Under the pieces are notes generated by a model. The model ran no database searches, was not told where the DNA came from, and saw only the letters and a list, made by a program, of their open reading frames with translations. From positions 1 to 8,237 of the forward strand of contig CALHQJ010000050.1 in assembly GCA_938036545.1 (NCBI GenBank): a DNA stretch of 8,237 bases. The letters are read 5' to 3'. This DNA is from an uncultured Clostridium sp. (GTDB lineage: Bacteria > Bacillota > Clostridia > Lachnospirales > Lachnospiraceae). The translations under genes and the position numbers were made by a program. Of this stretch, positions 1 through 5,728 are shown in pieces; the stretch's first letter is position 1, and every line of letters starts with the position of its first letter.

Positions 1-1225
1 GCTTTACCCGATTGCCGGCCTCCATGGAAAGCCTGCGGATTTTTTCGTGAAGCTCCTGGCGGTCTCCCCCTGCCTTTACTGCATCCATCATAATGTTTTC
101 TGTTGCCATAAAAGGCAGTTCTGCCAGTATATGCTTTTCGATTACCTTTTCGTAAACTACCAGGCCGTCTACAACATTCAGGTATAAATCCAAAATGCCG
201 TCTACTGCCAGAAAGCCTTCTGGAATACTCAGGCGTTTATTGGCCGAGTCATCTAAGGTCCTTTCAAACCACTGAGTCGACGCCACCATCATAGGGTTAA
301 GCATGTCTGCCATTACGTAATTTGCCAGGGACGCAATCCGCTCGCAGCGCATGGGATTACGCTTGTAAGCCATGGCAGAAGAACCGATCTGATTTTTTTC
401 AAAGGGTTCTTCGATTTCTTTTAAATGCTGAAGAAGCCGGATATCATTGGAAAACTTATGGGCGCTTTGGGCAATTCCTGCCAGTACGCTTATGACGCGG
501 CTGTCCACCTTTCGGGAATAGGTCTGGCCAGTCACTGGATAGCAGCCGGAAAATCCCATTTTTTCAGCTATTTTCTGGTCTAAAAGCCGGCACTTTTCAT
601 GGTCTCCGTCAAACAGCTCCAAAAAGCTGGCCTGAGTGCCTGTGGTTCCTTTTGACCCCAAAAGCCGCATAGATCCAATCAAGTAATCCAGATCGTCCAA
701 ATCCAGTTTTAAATCCATCATCCACAGCGTCGCCCGCTTCCCGACTGTAGTAGGCTGTGCCGGCTGAAAATGGGTAAACGCCAGCGTAGGCAGATTTTTG
801 TATTTTTCTGCAAATCCGGCCAGCTGGGAAAGCACGTTCACCACTTTTTTCCGAACCAGTTTTAATGCCTCTGTCATAATCATAATGTCTGTATTATCTC
901 CCACGTAGCAGGAAGTGGCTCCCAAATGAATAATCCCCCTGGCCTTTGGGCATTGAACTCCATAGGCGTATACATGAGACATTACGTCATGGCGGACTGC
1001 CTTTTCCCGTTCCTGGGCCACATCATAGTTTATGTCCTCTGCATGTGCCTTTAATTCCGCAATCTGCTCCTCTGTAACAGGAAGCCCCAGTTCACGTTCC
1101 GATTCAGCCAGGGCAATCCACAGTTTTCTCCAGGTTCGAAACTTCTTGTCTGGAGAAAAAATGTACTGCATCTCCTGGCTTGCATATCTTTCTGAAAGTG
1201 GGCTTACGTATTTATCTCTCATCAT
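1..1225 (-). CDS. purB: Adenylosuccinate lyase, C-terminus cut by window edge
   Basis: Adenylosuccinate lyase is a cytoplasmic homotetramer that removes fumarate twice in purine synthesis: from SAICAR to give AICAR, and from adenylosuccinate to give AMP. The 408 visible codons carry the fumarase/aspartase superfamily signature GSSAMAYKRNP (residues 281-291, the flexible catalytic-serine loop), RHDVMSHV with His79 and AFTHFQPAQ with His152, matching the two active-site histidines of the family. The sequence resembles the long animal-type ADSL clade: QWFERTLDDSAN and PFMATENIMM are near-verbatim in human ADSL. The family is about 475-485 residues, so roughly 70 C-terminal residues lie beyond base 1. 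The start is the first of two consecutive ATGs, 6 bases after GGAG in AAGGAGA. It overlaps the upstream membrane-protein gene by 14 bases, suggesting co-transcription and translational coupling. The function is secure; only the choice between the two ATGs is open. Confidence 0.97.
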   Translation of the reverse strand, partial: MMRDKYVSPLSERYASQEMQYIFSPDKKFRTWRKLWIALAESERELGLPVTEEQIAELKAHAEDINYDVAQEREKAVRHDVMSHVYAYGVQCPKARGIIHLGATSCYVGDNTDIMIMTEALKLVRKKVVNVLSQLAGFAEKYKNLPTLAFTHFQPAQPTTVGKRATLWMMDLKLDLDDLDYLIGSMRLLGSKGTTGTQASFLELFDGDHEKCRLLDQKIAEKMGFSGCYPVTGQTYSRKVDSRVISVLAGIAQSAHKFSNDIRLLQHLKEIEEPFEKNQIGSSAMAYKRNPMRCERIASLANYVMADMLNPMMVASTQWFERTLDDSANKRLSIPEGFLAVDGILDLYLNVVDGLVVYEKVIEKHILAELPFMATENIMMDAVKAGGDRQELHEKIRRLSMEAGNRVK

Positions 1226-1583
1226 GGTAATCTCCTTTTTTCTCTAATGATCGGTTTTCTTCCCGATAAACCTCAATCCCATCCTGGCGTATCCGAATCC
1301 CCCAGCAGGTTCCTTCTGTTCTGATATTCCAGCCCTGTTTTTTTCCTGTTTCCTTCACCACCTGGATTCCCAGCATATGTAAAAATGCTTCTGGTTTCTG
1401 GTATATCCAGGCCGTCCCATACAGCAGCTCTGCTGTCAGAAGAAGGGCCGCTGCCAATCGGAACAGCCGTCTGTTTCCAGACTCTAACTGCTTCTTCACA
1501 TACTGTTTTCGCCACCGGCTCTTTTTTTGCTCATAATACGGCCTTTTCAGCCTCCATAAACACAATTCCAGTGCTTCTGTCAT
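1212..1583 (-). CDS. Small single-pass membrane protein of unknown function
   Basis: This 123-residue protein is not recognised as a named family. It has a basic N-terminal part (residues 1-40, with KKSRWRKQYVKK), one hydrophobic segment at about 41-61 (RLAAALLLTAELLYGTAWIY), and a roughly 60-residue polar C-terminal tail containing GWNIRTEGTCWGIRIRQDGIEVYREEN, which looks like short beta strands. By the positive-inside rule the tail would be outside the membrane. No signal-peptidase site or catalytic motif is evident. Translation is well supported: AGGAGG lies 6 bases before the ATG at 1583, and a promoter-like sequence sits just upstream. Its stop overlaps the purB start region by 14 bases, so it is the first gene of a two-gene unit with purB. 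Another frame at 1273-1515 is a shadow. It is probably real, but its function is unknown. Confidence 0.75.
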   Translation of the reverse strand: MTEALELCLWRLKRPYYEQKKSRWRKQYVKKQLESGNRRLFRLAAALLLTAELLYGTAWIYQKPEAFLHMLGIQVVKETGKKQGWNIRTEGTCWGIRIRQDGIEVYREENRSLEKKGDYHDER

Positions 1584-1608
1584 GGATATCCTCCTTTTTT
1601 ATACGTCT

Positions 1609-1637
1609 ATCATACTCTTTCATTTTCCATCCTGCAA
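1609..1637 (-). promoter_or_regulatory. Putative sigma-A promoter for the membrane protein-purB unit
   Basis: On the minus strand TTGCAG (1637-1632) is followed after 17 bases by TATGAT (1614-1609). The -10 matches 5 of 6 consensus bases and the -35 only 3 of 6. It lies directly after the U-tract of the lipoprotein terminator and 26 bases before the start codon at 1583, so the position fits, but the leader would be short. This is a prediction from sequence only. Confidence 0.5.
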
Positions 1638-1691
1638 GAAAAAAATGAAAGAGACTATCCCCGAACCTATGGTTTCAGAGAAAGCCCCTTT
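1638..1691 (-). terminator. Rho-independent terminator after the lipoprotein gene
   Basis: Read on the minus strand, AAAGGGGCT (1691-1683) pairs over nine positions with AGTCTCTTT (1656-1648), using two G-U pairs. An inner helix is capped by GAAACC/GGTTC around an ATA loop. The stem is followed by CATTTTTTTCTT. It begins 16 bases after the lipoprotein stop codon, as expected for an intrinsic terminator isolating that gene from the purB unit. Confidence 0.85.
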
Positions 1692-1706
1692 GCTTTTCTG
1701 GTTTTG

Positions 1707-1976
1707 TTATCGTGCGGAGGAAGTCTCTGCGGCAGAAGTCTCTCTGCCTTCTACTGCGCTTTCCACATCCTTCACTCCATCTTCAATTTCATTTCCTACG
1801 TCATCCAGTAAACCGTCAATGACGCCTGTTGACTCACCAGCCTCAGATGCAGTCGCTGCTGACTGGGATGGGCTGGAAGTAGTGCCTGTTCCATTATCCC
1901 TGCCGCCGCAGGCGCTGATGGAAACCATCATAAGCACGCACAAAAGCGTCAGACATCCATATCTGATCTTTTTCAT
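1707..1976 (-). CDS. Small secreted lipoprotein, function unknown
   Basis: This predicted lipoprotein has 89 residues starting at ATG 1976. The N-terminus MKKIRYG is followed by a hydrophobic stretch and the lipobox ISAC, with the acylated cysteine at residue 23, so it should be exported and anchored to the outer face of the membrane. The mature part (about 67 residues) is low-complexity: a Gly/Ser/Thr/Ala-rich linker (GTGTTSSPSQSAATASEAGE), then an acidic, probably helical segment (GVIDGLLDDVGNEIEDGVKDVESAVEG) and another Ser/Ala-rich tail. No enzymatic domain is visible. An upstream in-frame ATG at 2033 would put 19 polar residues ahead of the signal peptide and has no good ribosome binding site, so 1976 is preferred. 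It has its own terminator downstream and lies alone between dapB and the purB unit. Confidence 0.8.
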   Translation of the reverse strand: MKKIRYGCLTLLCVLMMVSISACGGRDNGTGTTSSPSQSAATASEAGESTGVIDGLLDDVGNEIEDGVKDVESAVEGRETSAAETSSAR

Positions 1977-1986
1977 AATTCCATAT

Positions 1987-1993
1987 CTCCTTT
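1987..1993 (-). promoter_or_regulatory. Ribosome binding site deciding the lipoprotein start
   Basis: AAAGGAG on the minus strand ends 10 bases before ATG 1976. The spacing is slightly long but acceptable. An ATG closer to this site (in GATATGG) runs into TGA after two codons, so it is not the start. Confidence 0.65.
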
Positions 1994-2030
1994 CGCTTTC
2001 TGTCCTTAGTATGCACAGATAGAGATAATT

Positions 2031-2105
2031 CATTCATTGTAACTGTTCAGGACGAGACATCTTCTTGTCCGGCTTTGCCGCCGTCCTGAATAGTTCCCAT
2101 TCATT
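2031..2105. repeat. Palindromic three-way-junction element flanked by 8-base direct repeats
   Basis: An outer inverted repeat of 14 bases (2041-2054 with 2082-2095) pairs at every position, counting one G-T pair, when read on the plus strand. On the minus strand that position is a single A-C mismatch. Inside it are two small hairpins, GACA/TGTC (2056-2069) and CGGC-TTT-GCCG (2070-2080), with single unpaired bases at 2055 and 2081, so the whole can fold as a three-way junction. CATTCATT occurs on both sides (2031-2038 and 2098-2105), each copy exactly 2 bases from the palindrome. No T-tract follows on either strand, so it is not a typical intrinsic terminator. It lies between the dapB stop and the lipoprotein gene. 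It could be a small dispersed palindromic or MITE-like repeat; only copy number can show this. Confidence 0.7.
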
Positions 2106-2124
2106 ATGAAAAATGCTGGAAAAT

Positions 2125-2880
2125 TTATCCAATCACGTCGCTCATGGTGTACATTCCAGGTGCTTTCCCTGCCAGGAATTTAGCCGCAGCCAAAGCTCCT
2201 TTAGCAAAAATCGCCTTGGAATACGCTGTATGGCTAAAGGTAACTACTTCGTCTGTACCTGCAAAAATCACATCATGCTCGCCGACGATGGTACCGCCCC
2301 GTACAGAAGAAATCCCGATTTCCTTTGAATCTCGCTTTTCATGGCTCTGACTTCTGTCAAATACATTATGGTATGCCTGATCCAGCGCCTGGTTGAGAGA
2401 ATCTGCCAGCGCCAATGCCGTGCCGCTGGGCGCGTCTTTTTTCTGGTTATGGTGCTTTTCTACAATCTCCATGTCAAATCCGGCGCCTGCCAGGATTTTT
2501 GCCGCCTCTGCCACTAATTTCAGCAGCAGATTGACACCTAATGACATATTGGCAGAACGGAGAACCGCCGCAGATTTGGAAACCTCTTCTGCCCGTTTCA
2601 GCTGGCTCTCTGACAAACCGGTTGTACATAATACCACCGGTATCTTTTTGCTTTCGCAAAAATCCAGCAGCTCATCTACTGCAGCTGCTGCAGAAAAGTC
2701 CACAACTGCATCTGCCTGGCCATTCCAGTCGTTCAAAGACGGATATACCGGATACGGACAGGGGGTTCCGGCATATTTGTCAATGCCGGCCACTATTTCT
2801 ATCTCATTGTCCTCTGCTGCAATGGAAGTAATTACCCTTCCCATAGCTCCGCAGCATCCGTGAAGCAATATCTTAATCAT
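2125..2880 (-). CDS. dapB: 4-hydroxy-tetrahydrodipicolinate reductase
   Basis: DapB reduces 4-hydroxy-tetrahydrodipicolinate, the DapA product, to tetrahydrodipicolinate with NAD(P)H in the cytoplasm, on the route to diaminopimelate and lysine. The 251 residues are a normal length for the family. The N-terminal Rossmann fold carries the nucleotide-binding motif GCCGAMGR (residues 8-15). The C-terminal substrate domain carries the family signature EKHHNQKKDAPSGTA (141-155): His143 and Lys147 align with E. coli His159 and Lys163, and the PSGT loop binds the substrate carboxylates. SVRGGTIVGEH (192-202) is also typical. The start ATG (2880) overlaps the dapA stop as ATGA, so the two genes are translationally coupled and share the upstream lysine riboswitch. 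The identification is secure. Confidence 0.98.
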   Translation of the reverse strand: MIKILLHGCCGAMGRVITSIAAEDNEIEIVAGIDKYAGTPCPYPVYPSLNDWNGQADAVVDFSAAAAVDELLDFCESKKIPVVLCTTGLSESQLKRAEEVSKSAAVLRSANMSLGVNLLLKLVAEAAKILAGAGFDMEIVEKHHNQKKDAPSGTALALADSLNQALDQAYHNVFDRSQSHEKRDSKEIGISSVRGGTIVGEHDVIFAGTDEVVTFSHTAYSKAIFAKGALAAAKFLAGKAPGMYTMSDVIG

Positions 2881-3761
2881 AATAATCCGTAATCCTCCAT
2901 TGCTTTTCTAAGAACCTGCTGATGAACCTCTTCCATCTCTGTCAGCGGCAGACGCAATGGCCCCGCTTCCATGCCCATCATATTTAACGCTGCTTTTACT
3001 GGAATTGGATTTACTTCGCTGAACAGGCTGTTTATCAGCGGAATTGCGTCTAACTGCATCTGAGCGCTCTTCTTTACATCTCCTGCAAAATAGGATGCAC
3101 AAATTTCATGGGTCTGCCTGGGCGCTACATTGGAAAGAACAGAAATAACGCCTTTTCCTCCCAATGACAGCAGCGGAACAATCTGATCGTCATTTCCAGA
3201 GTACAGATCTACACAGCCGTCCGCCATGTTCATCAAAGATGCAATGGCAGAGAAATTACCGCTGGCTTCCTTTACGCCTACAATATTTTCTACATTTTTA
3301 CACAAAGTGACAATGGTTTCCGGCTGAATGGTAACTCCCGTTCTTCCAGGAATATTGTAAAGAAGAATCGGAATGGTTACAGAGTTGGCTATGGCAGTAA
3401 AGTGGGCAATCAGTCCTTTTTGAGTCGCCTTGTTGTAATAAGGAGATACCAGAAGAAGTCCGTCTGCCCCTGCTTTTTCTGCCTCCTGAGACAGGTAAAT
3501 CGCCGTCTCTGTCCAGTTTGAACCGCTTCCTGCAATTACCGGAATCCGGTGATGAACCGTCTCGCATACAAACCGGATGGTTTCGATATGCTCTTCGTGA
3601 GTCATGGCAGAAGCCTCGCCTGTGGTACCGCACACTACAATGGCGTCTGTGCCTCCCTCAATCTGAAACTCAACCAGCCTTCTTAGATTCTCAAAATCAA
3701 TGGTTCCATCTGCTTTCATAGGGGTTACTAATGCTACGCCTGCGCCCTCAAATATTGACAT
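2877..3761 (-). CDS. dapA: 4-hydroxy-tetrahydrodipicolinate synthase
   Basis: DapA condenses pyruvate with aspartate semialdehyde in the first committed step of the diaminopimelate/lysine branch. It is a cytoplasmic class I aldolase with a TIM-barrel fold. The 294 residues match the family. The Schiff-base lysine is Lys164 in VGVKEASGN. The catalytic triad positions are Thr46/Thr47 in CGTTGEA, Tyr135 in LLYNIPGRTG and the Tyr pair in SPYYNK (108-109); Arg140 should contact the substrate carboxylate. The start at 3761 (MSIFEGAG) lies 8 bases after AAAGGAGG. A longer in-frame start at 3791 would lie in the riboswitch terminator U-tract and is rejected. Positions equivalent to the E. coli lysine feedback site are mixed: His55, His58 and Asn82 are kept, but the equivalent of Glu84 is Thr86. 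The gene is followed by dapB with a 4-base overlap. Confidence 0.98.
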   Translation of the reverse strand: MSIFEGAGVALVTPMKADGTIDFENLRRLVEFQIEGGTDAIVVCGTTGEASAMTHEEHIETIRFVCETVHHRIPVIAGSGSNWTETAIYLSQEAEKAGADGLLLVSPYYNKATQKGLIAHFTAIANSVTIPILLYNIPGRTGVTIQPETIVTLCKNVENIVGVKEASGNFSAIASLMNMADGCVDLYSGNDDQIVPLLSLGGKGVISVLSNVAPRQTHEICASYFAGDVKKSAQMQLDAIPLINSLFSEVNPIPVKAALNMMGMEAGPLRLPLTEMEEVHQQVLRKAMEDYGLL

Positions 3762-3769
3762 ATATGTAT

Positions 3770-3777
3770 CCTCCTTT
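3770..3777 (-). promoter_or_regulatory. Ribosome binding site deciding the dapA start
   Basis: AAAGGAGG on the minus strand lies 8 bases before ATG 3761, just after the terminator U-tract. It sets the start at MSIFEGAG rather than the 10-residue longer in-frame ATG at 3791. Confidence 0.9.
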
Positions 3778-3780
3778 AAT

Positions 3781-3820
3781 AATAAAATCAAAAGAGGCTA
3801 AACCAATGGCCAGCCCCTCT
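3781..3820 (-). terminator. Riboswitch-controlled terminator ahead of dapA
   Basis: Read on the minus strand, AGAGGGGCT (3820-3812) pairs with AGCCTCT (3799-3793), leaving two G bulged, and GGCC pairs with GGTT around an ATT loop. The hairpin is followed by TTTTGATTTTATT. It lies between the lysine riboswitch and the dapA ribosome binding site, which is the expected place for the expression platform. The competing antiterminator pairing was not worked out. Confidence 0.85.
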
Positions 3821-3849
3821 AAAACACGAGTTATCAGTCTCTCTGTCTT

Positions 3850-4017
3850 GTTGTAGCTCCCCATCCGTTGTGGATGACAGTCGCAGGACTCTTAACCCTG
3901 CGCCCAGGTATGAACGGTTCGGAATCCGTCCCTCCTTCGGCGTCTTTCCCTTTCCCTGCCTTCTCCTGCATCCGACGCATCCGGCAGGCTACTCTTGATT
4001 GACGCAACCTCTACGCA
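3850..4017 (-). ncRNA. Lysine riboswitch (L box)
   Basis: The leader of dapA carries the hallmark L-box sequence. It starts with GTAGAGGTTGCG and the AAGAGTA segment, has the central GGGAAAGACGCCGAAGGAGG block, and ends with CTGTCATCC...GGGGAGCTAC. All five helices can be drawn: P1 GTAG/CTAC (4014-4011 with 3856-3853), P2 CCTGCC/GGCAGG (3988-3983 with 3960-3955), P3 ACGG/CCGT around 3930-3914, P4 CGCAGG/CCTGCG (3902-3897 with 3887-3882) and P5 CATCC/GGATG (3876-3872 with 3866-3862). In this family lysine binding stabilises the aptamer and lets the downstream terminator form, so dapA-dapB should be off when lysine is plentiful. Confidence 0.96.
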
Positions 4018-4029
4018 TTTTTACTTGCA

Positions 4030-4061
4030 ATTATACTATCATTATTAAATTCTCTTGTCAA
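4030..4061 (-). promoter_or_regulatory. Promoter for the lysine riboswitch-dapA-dapB transcript
   Basis: The minus strand has a perfect -35, TTGACA (4061-4056), and a perfect -10, TATAAT (4035-4030), but they are 20 bases apart. An overlapping -10, TAGTAT (4038-4033, 4 of 6 matches), has the ideal 17-base spacing. Either would start transcription shortly before the first riboswitch helix at about 4014-4017, as required for an L-box leader. Which -10 is used cannot be decided from sequence. Confidence 0.8.
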
Positions 4062-4073
4062 TGAAAAACATAG

Positions 4074-4184
4074 TTAAAATTTTGTGAATCTCCACTTCTG
4101 CTGTTCCCGAAGTGCCTCCAGCTCGCTCTCTCCCATCCTTGCAACATCATCCTTATGGGATATCCTGTAAAGCAGCCGAAACGG
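4074..4184 (-). other. Short coding-like frame, possible small peptide or gene remnant
   Basis: Downstream of the pectinesterase stop, a minus-strand frame stays open from after a TGA at 4187-4185 to a TAA at 4076-4074. It reads like the C-terminal end of a protein: YRISHKDDVARMGESELE, then ALREQQKWRFTKF. The only in-frame ATG (4136) would give 20 residues and has no good ribosome binding site. It could be a decayed gene tail, a small peptide or chance. I do not recognise the sequence. The end of the frame lies just before the dapA promoter. Apart from this, nothing was seen in 4062-4201. Confidence 0.3.
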
Positions 4185-4201
4185 TCAAAATTCTTACAAA
4201 A

Positions 4202-5188
4202 TCATAACCATTTTTCAGGATTCCAGCCGTCATTTCCAGAAAGAACGGCTTCTGCTGAAAATCGTTCTGCCTCCTGCCCTGTCATACAAACTACCCATTT
4301 AGGCCGGTATTTCATGTCAGATCCGGCTCCGGTATTGCCATACTCTCCGAAAAATACATTGTTTCTGGCATAGGCTTTGTCCCAGTCATGCCAGCCTTCT
4401 TTGCAGATATGGGCTCCCAATTCACTTTCTATAATAACGGTCTTTGCAAAGTCCCGCCATGGACGGCCTAAATATACGGTTTCCGGCGGACAGTCGCTGG
4501 TAAACCGGCAATGCCGGAATACATAACCATATTCCTGCCCCTCTGGCGTTGATGCAGCCGTTACATAGCCGTTTATCTCCTGTCCCGTATTTACAGAAAA
4601 CAGTTCACAACCTTCAAAATACGCTGTGGCGCTGCCAAAAATGAAATCTACCTCTCCTCGTATCAGGCACCCTTTATAATAGTGACGTCCATTGATTCTG
4701 GGAGCATACTGTTTTGGGCCGATAAATCCGTTTTTCTCAATTTCCTTAGGCGGAAGCGGGCCGGTAAACAAGGTATCCTGATTGGCAAGAATCCGGCAGT
4801 CTTCAAAAATCAGTCTGTCGCCGTCTGCATACAAAGCGATCGCCTGCCCCATCTCTGTTCCAGGTCCCGCACTGTTTTCTATCGTAAGATTTTTCACTAT
4901 CACATCATGGGTATCAACGAAAACGGTATAGGTCCGAAACGTTCCCCGTTTCATCCCGTCCTCCATATCCATTTTAGCGTATAAATTATTGGTAATGATT
5001 GTGTTTTCCGCATCTTCGCCTTCCAAAATAACATAAGGAGACGTCCATTCTACCCGTTCTTCGTAAACTCCCTGTTTGATATATACGGTTACCCAATCCC
5101 TGTTTTCAGGCGGAACGAGGACGGCCGCCTCTGCTACCGAAGTAACATCTCCGCTGCCGTCCTTTGCCACAACAATTCTCTGTTTCAT
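4202..5188 (-). CDS. Cytoplasmic pectinesterase, carbohydrate esterase family 8
   Basis: This enzyme removes methyl esters from galacturonate residues of pectin, giving methanol and free carboxylates. The 328-residue right-handed beta-helix protein carries the CE8 motifs in order: GQAIAL (114-119, with Gln115), QDTLF (137-141, with Gln137 and Asp138), GEVDFIFG (178-185, with Asp181 as nucleophile) and LGRPWR (240-245, with Arg242 and Trp244). All catalytic positions known from plant and Erwinia enzymes are present. The N-terminus (MKQRIVVAKDGSGDVTSVAEA) goes straight into the first family repeat and has no signal peptide, so it should act inside the cell, presumably on imported methylated oligogalacturonides. 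Its ATG shares one base with the upstream stop (TAATG) and has only a weak GGAAAG ribosome binding site, so translation probably depends on coupling to the P-loop protein gene. No pectate lyase or transporter gene lies within the window. Confidence 0.93.
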   Translation of the reverse strand: MKQRIVVAKDGSGDVTSVAEAAVLVPPENRDWVTVYIKQGVYEERVEWTSPYVILEGEDAENTIITNNLYAKMDMEDGMKRGTFRTYTVFVDTHDVIVKNLTIENSAGPGTEMGQAIALYADGDRLIFEDCRILANQDTLFTGPLPPKEIEKNGFIGPKQYAPRINGRHYYKGCLIRGEVDFIFGSATAYFEGCELFSVNTGQEINGYVTAASTPEGQEYGYVFRHCRFTSDCPPETVYLGRPWRDFAKTVIIESELGAHICKEGWHDWDKAYARNNVFFGEYGNTGAGSDMKYRPKWVVCMTGQEAERFSAEAVLSGNDGWNPEKWL

Positions 5189-5676
5189 TATTTTACACTT
5201 TCCAGCCGGATGATGGAATCGGCCTGTTCCTTTAATTCTTCGGGCAGTACCGTTCCAGTCAGCACTAAATTCATGGTTTCTTCCCGTGCAGAAAGCAGTT
5301 TCTGAATGTCTTCCAGGGGCACAATCTTCTGATCAACCAGTCCCAGTACCCCATCTAAAATCAGCATATCACACTCTCCGGTTGCCATAACCTTTTTCGC
5401 AAAATTCAGTCCATTTTGAATATTCATAAGCTCTCTGGCTTTTGCTTCTTCACTGAGTTTCGAAAAAGATTCTGCCGACTTTTCAAAGCGAAAGACCTGT
5501 AATTCCGGTTCTAACCGATTATATGCCGCCATCTGTTCTGCATCCAGACCACCTTGAAGAAACTGAATTAAAACAGCGGTTTTTCCGGCTGCAACTACGC
5601 TTAACCCTTTTCCCAGGGCCATAGCGGTCTTTCCTTTCCCCGCACCGTAGATGATTTGCACGTATCCCGTTTGCAT
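5188..5676 (-). CDS. CobA/CobO/BtuR-like P-loop ATPase, possibly degenerate corrinoid adenosyltransferase
   Basis: True members of this family transfer the adenosyl group of ATP to the cobalt of cobalamin precursors. Resemblance here runs along the whole 162 residues: the P-loop YGAGKGKTAMALG (10-22), VLIQFLQGG (35-43, compare VQFxKG), the Walker B-like MLILDG (104-109), PLEDIQKLLSAR (120-131) and LVLTGTVLPEELKEQADSIIRLE (137-159, compare the family's TGRGCHRDLIELADTVSEL). Two things are odd. The usual acidic pair Asp-Glu of the Walker B region is Asp108-Gly109. The protein also stops right after the ADSIIRLESVK segment, lacking the usual tail with the GVxAQxGI-type motif. The start at 5676 has GAGGTGA 6 bases upstream. 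No cobalamin riboswitch precedes it, and its neighbour is a pectinesterase, not a cobalamin gene. Family membership is likely, but activity is uncertain. Confidence 0.8.
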   Translation of the reverse strand: MQTGYVQIIYGAGKGKTAMALGKGLSVVAAGKTAVLIQFLQGGLDAEQMAAYNRLEPELQVFRFEKSAESFSKLSEEAKARELMNIQNGLNFAKKVMATGECDMLILDGVLGLVDQKIVPLEDIQKLLSAREETMNLVLTGTVLPEELKEQADSIIRLESVK

Positions 5677-5728
5677 CTTCTGTCACCTCGTATTCTTCTG
5701 CATCTTCCCCCTGATGCCAGTTTGACTA

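Noticed and set aside
1582..2022. Plus-strand open frame of 146 codons over the lipoprotein region
   Set aside because: It is antisense to a lipoprotein gene with a clear lipobox and terminator, and reads as low-complexity Ser/Pro sequence without family resemblance.
1977..2033. N-terminal extension of the lipoprotein from ATG 2033
   Set aside because: It would place 19 polar residues before a clear signal peptide and starts inside the flanking repeat, without a good ribosome binding site. ATG 1976 has AAAGGAG upstream.
2041..2095. Rho-independent terminator for dapB
   Set aside because: The palindrome is strong but is followed by neither a T-tract on the minus strand nor one on the plus strand, and it contains two inner hairpins. 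A structured repeat fits better.
2393..2863. Plus-strand open frame of 156 codons over dapB
   Set aside because: It is the complement of the conserved dapB coding sequence and shows no domain of its own.
3298..3633. Second minus-strand frame inside dapA
   Set aside because: It is an out-of-frame shadow of dapA, rich in Arg/Ser/His as expected for a shifted frame.
3762..3791. Longer dapA start at 3791
   Set aside because: It lies in the U-tract of the riboswitch terminator. The AAAGGAGG site is placed for ATG 3761 and known DapA proteins begin at the equivalent of that residue.
4081..4201. Terminator after the pectinesterase gene
   Set aside because: Only a short CCG-TTT-CGG hairpin and an imperfect TGTAAG/CTTTACA pairing are visible, with no T-tract, so termination here cannot be supported.
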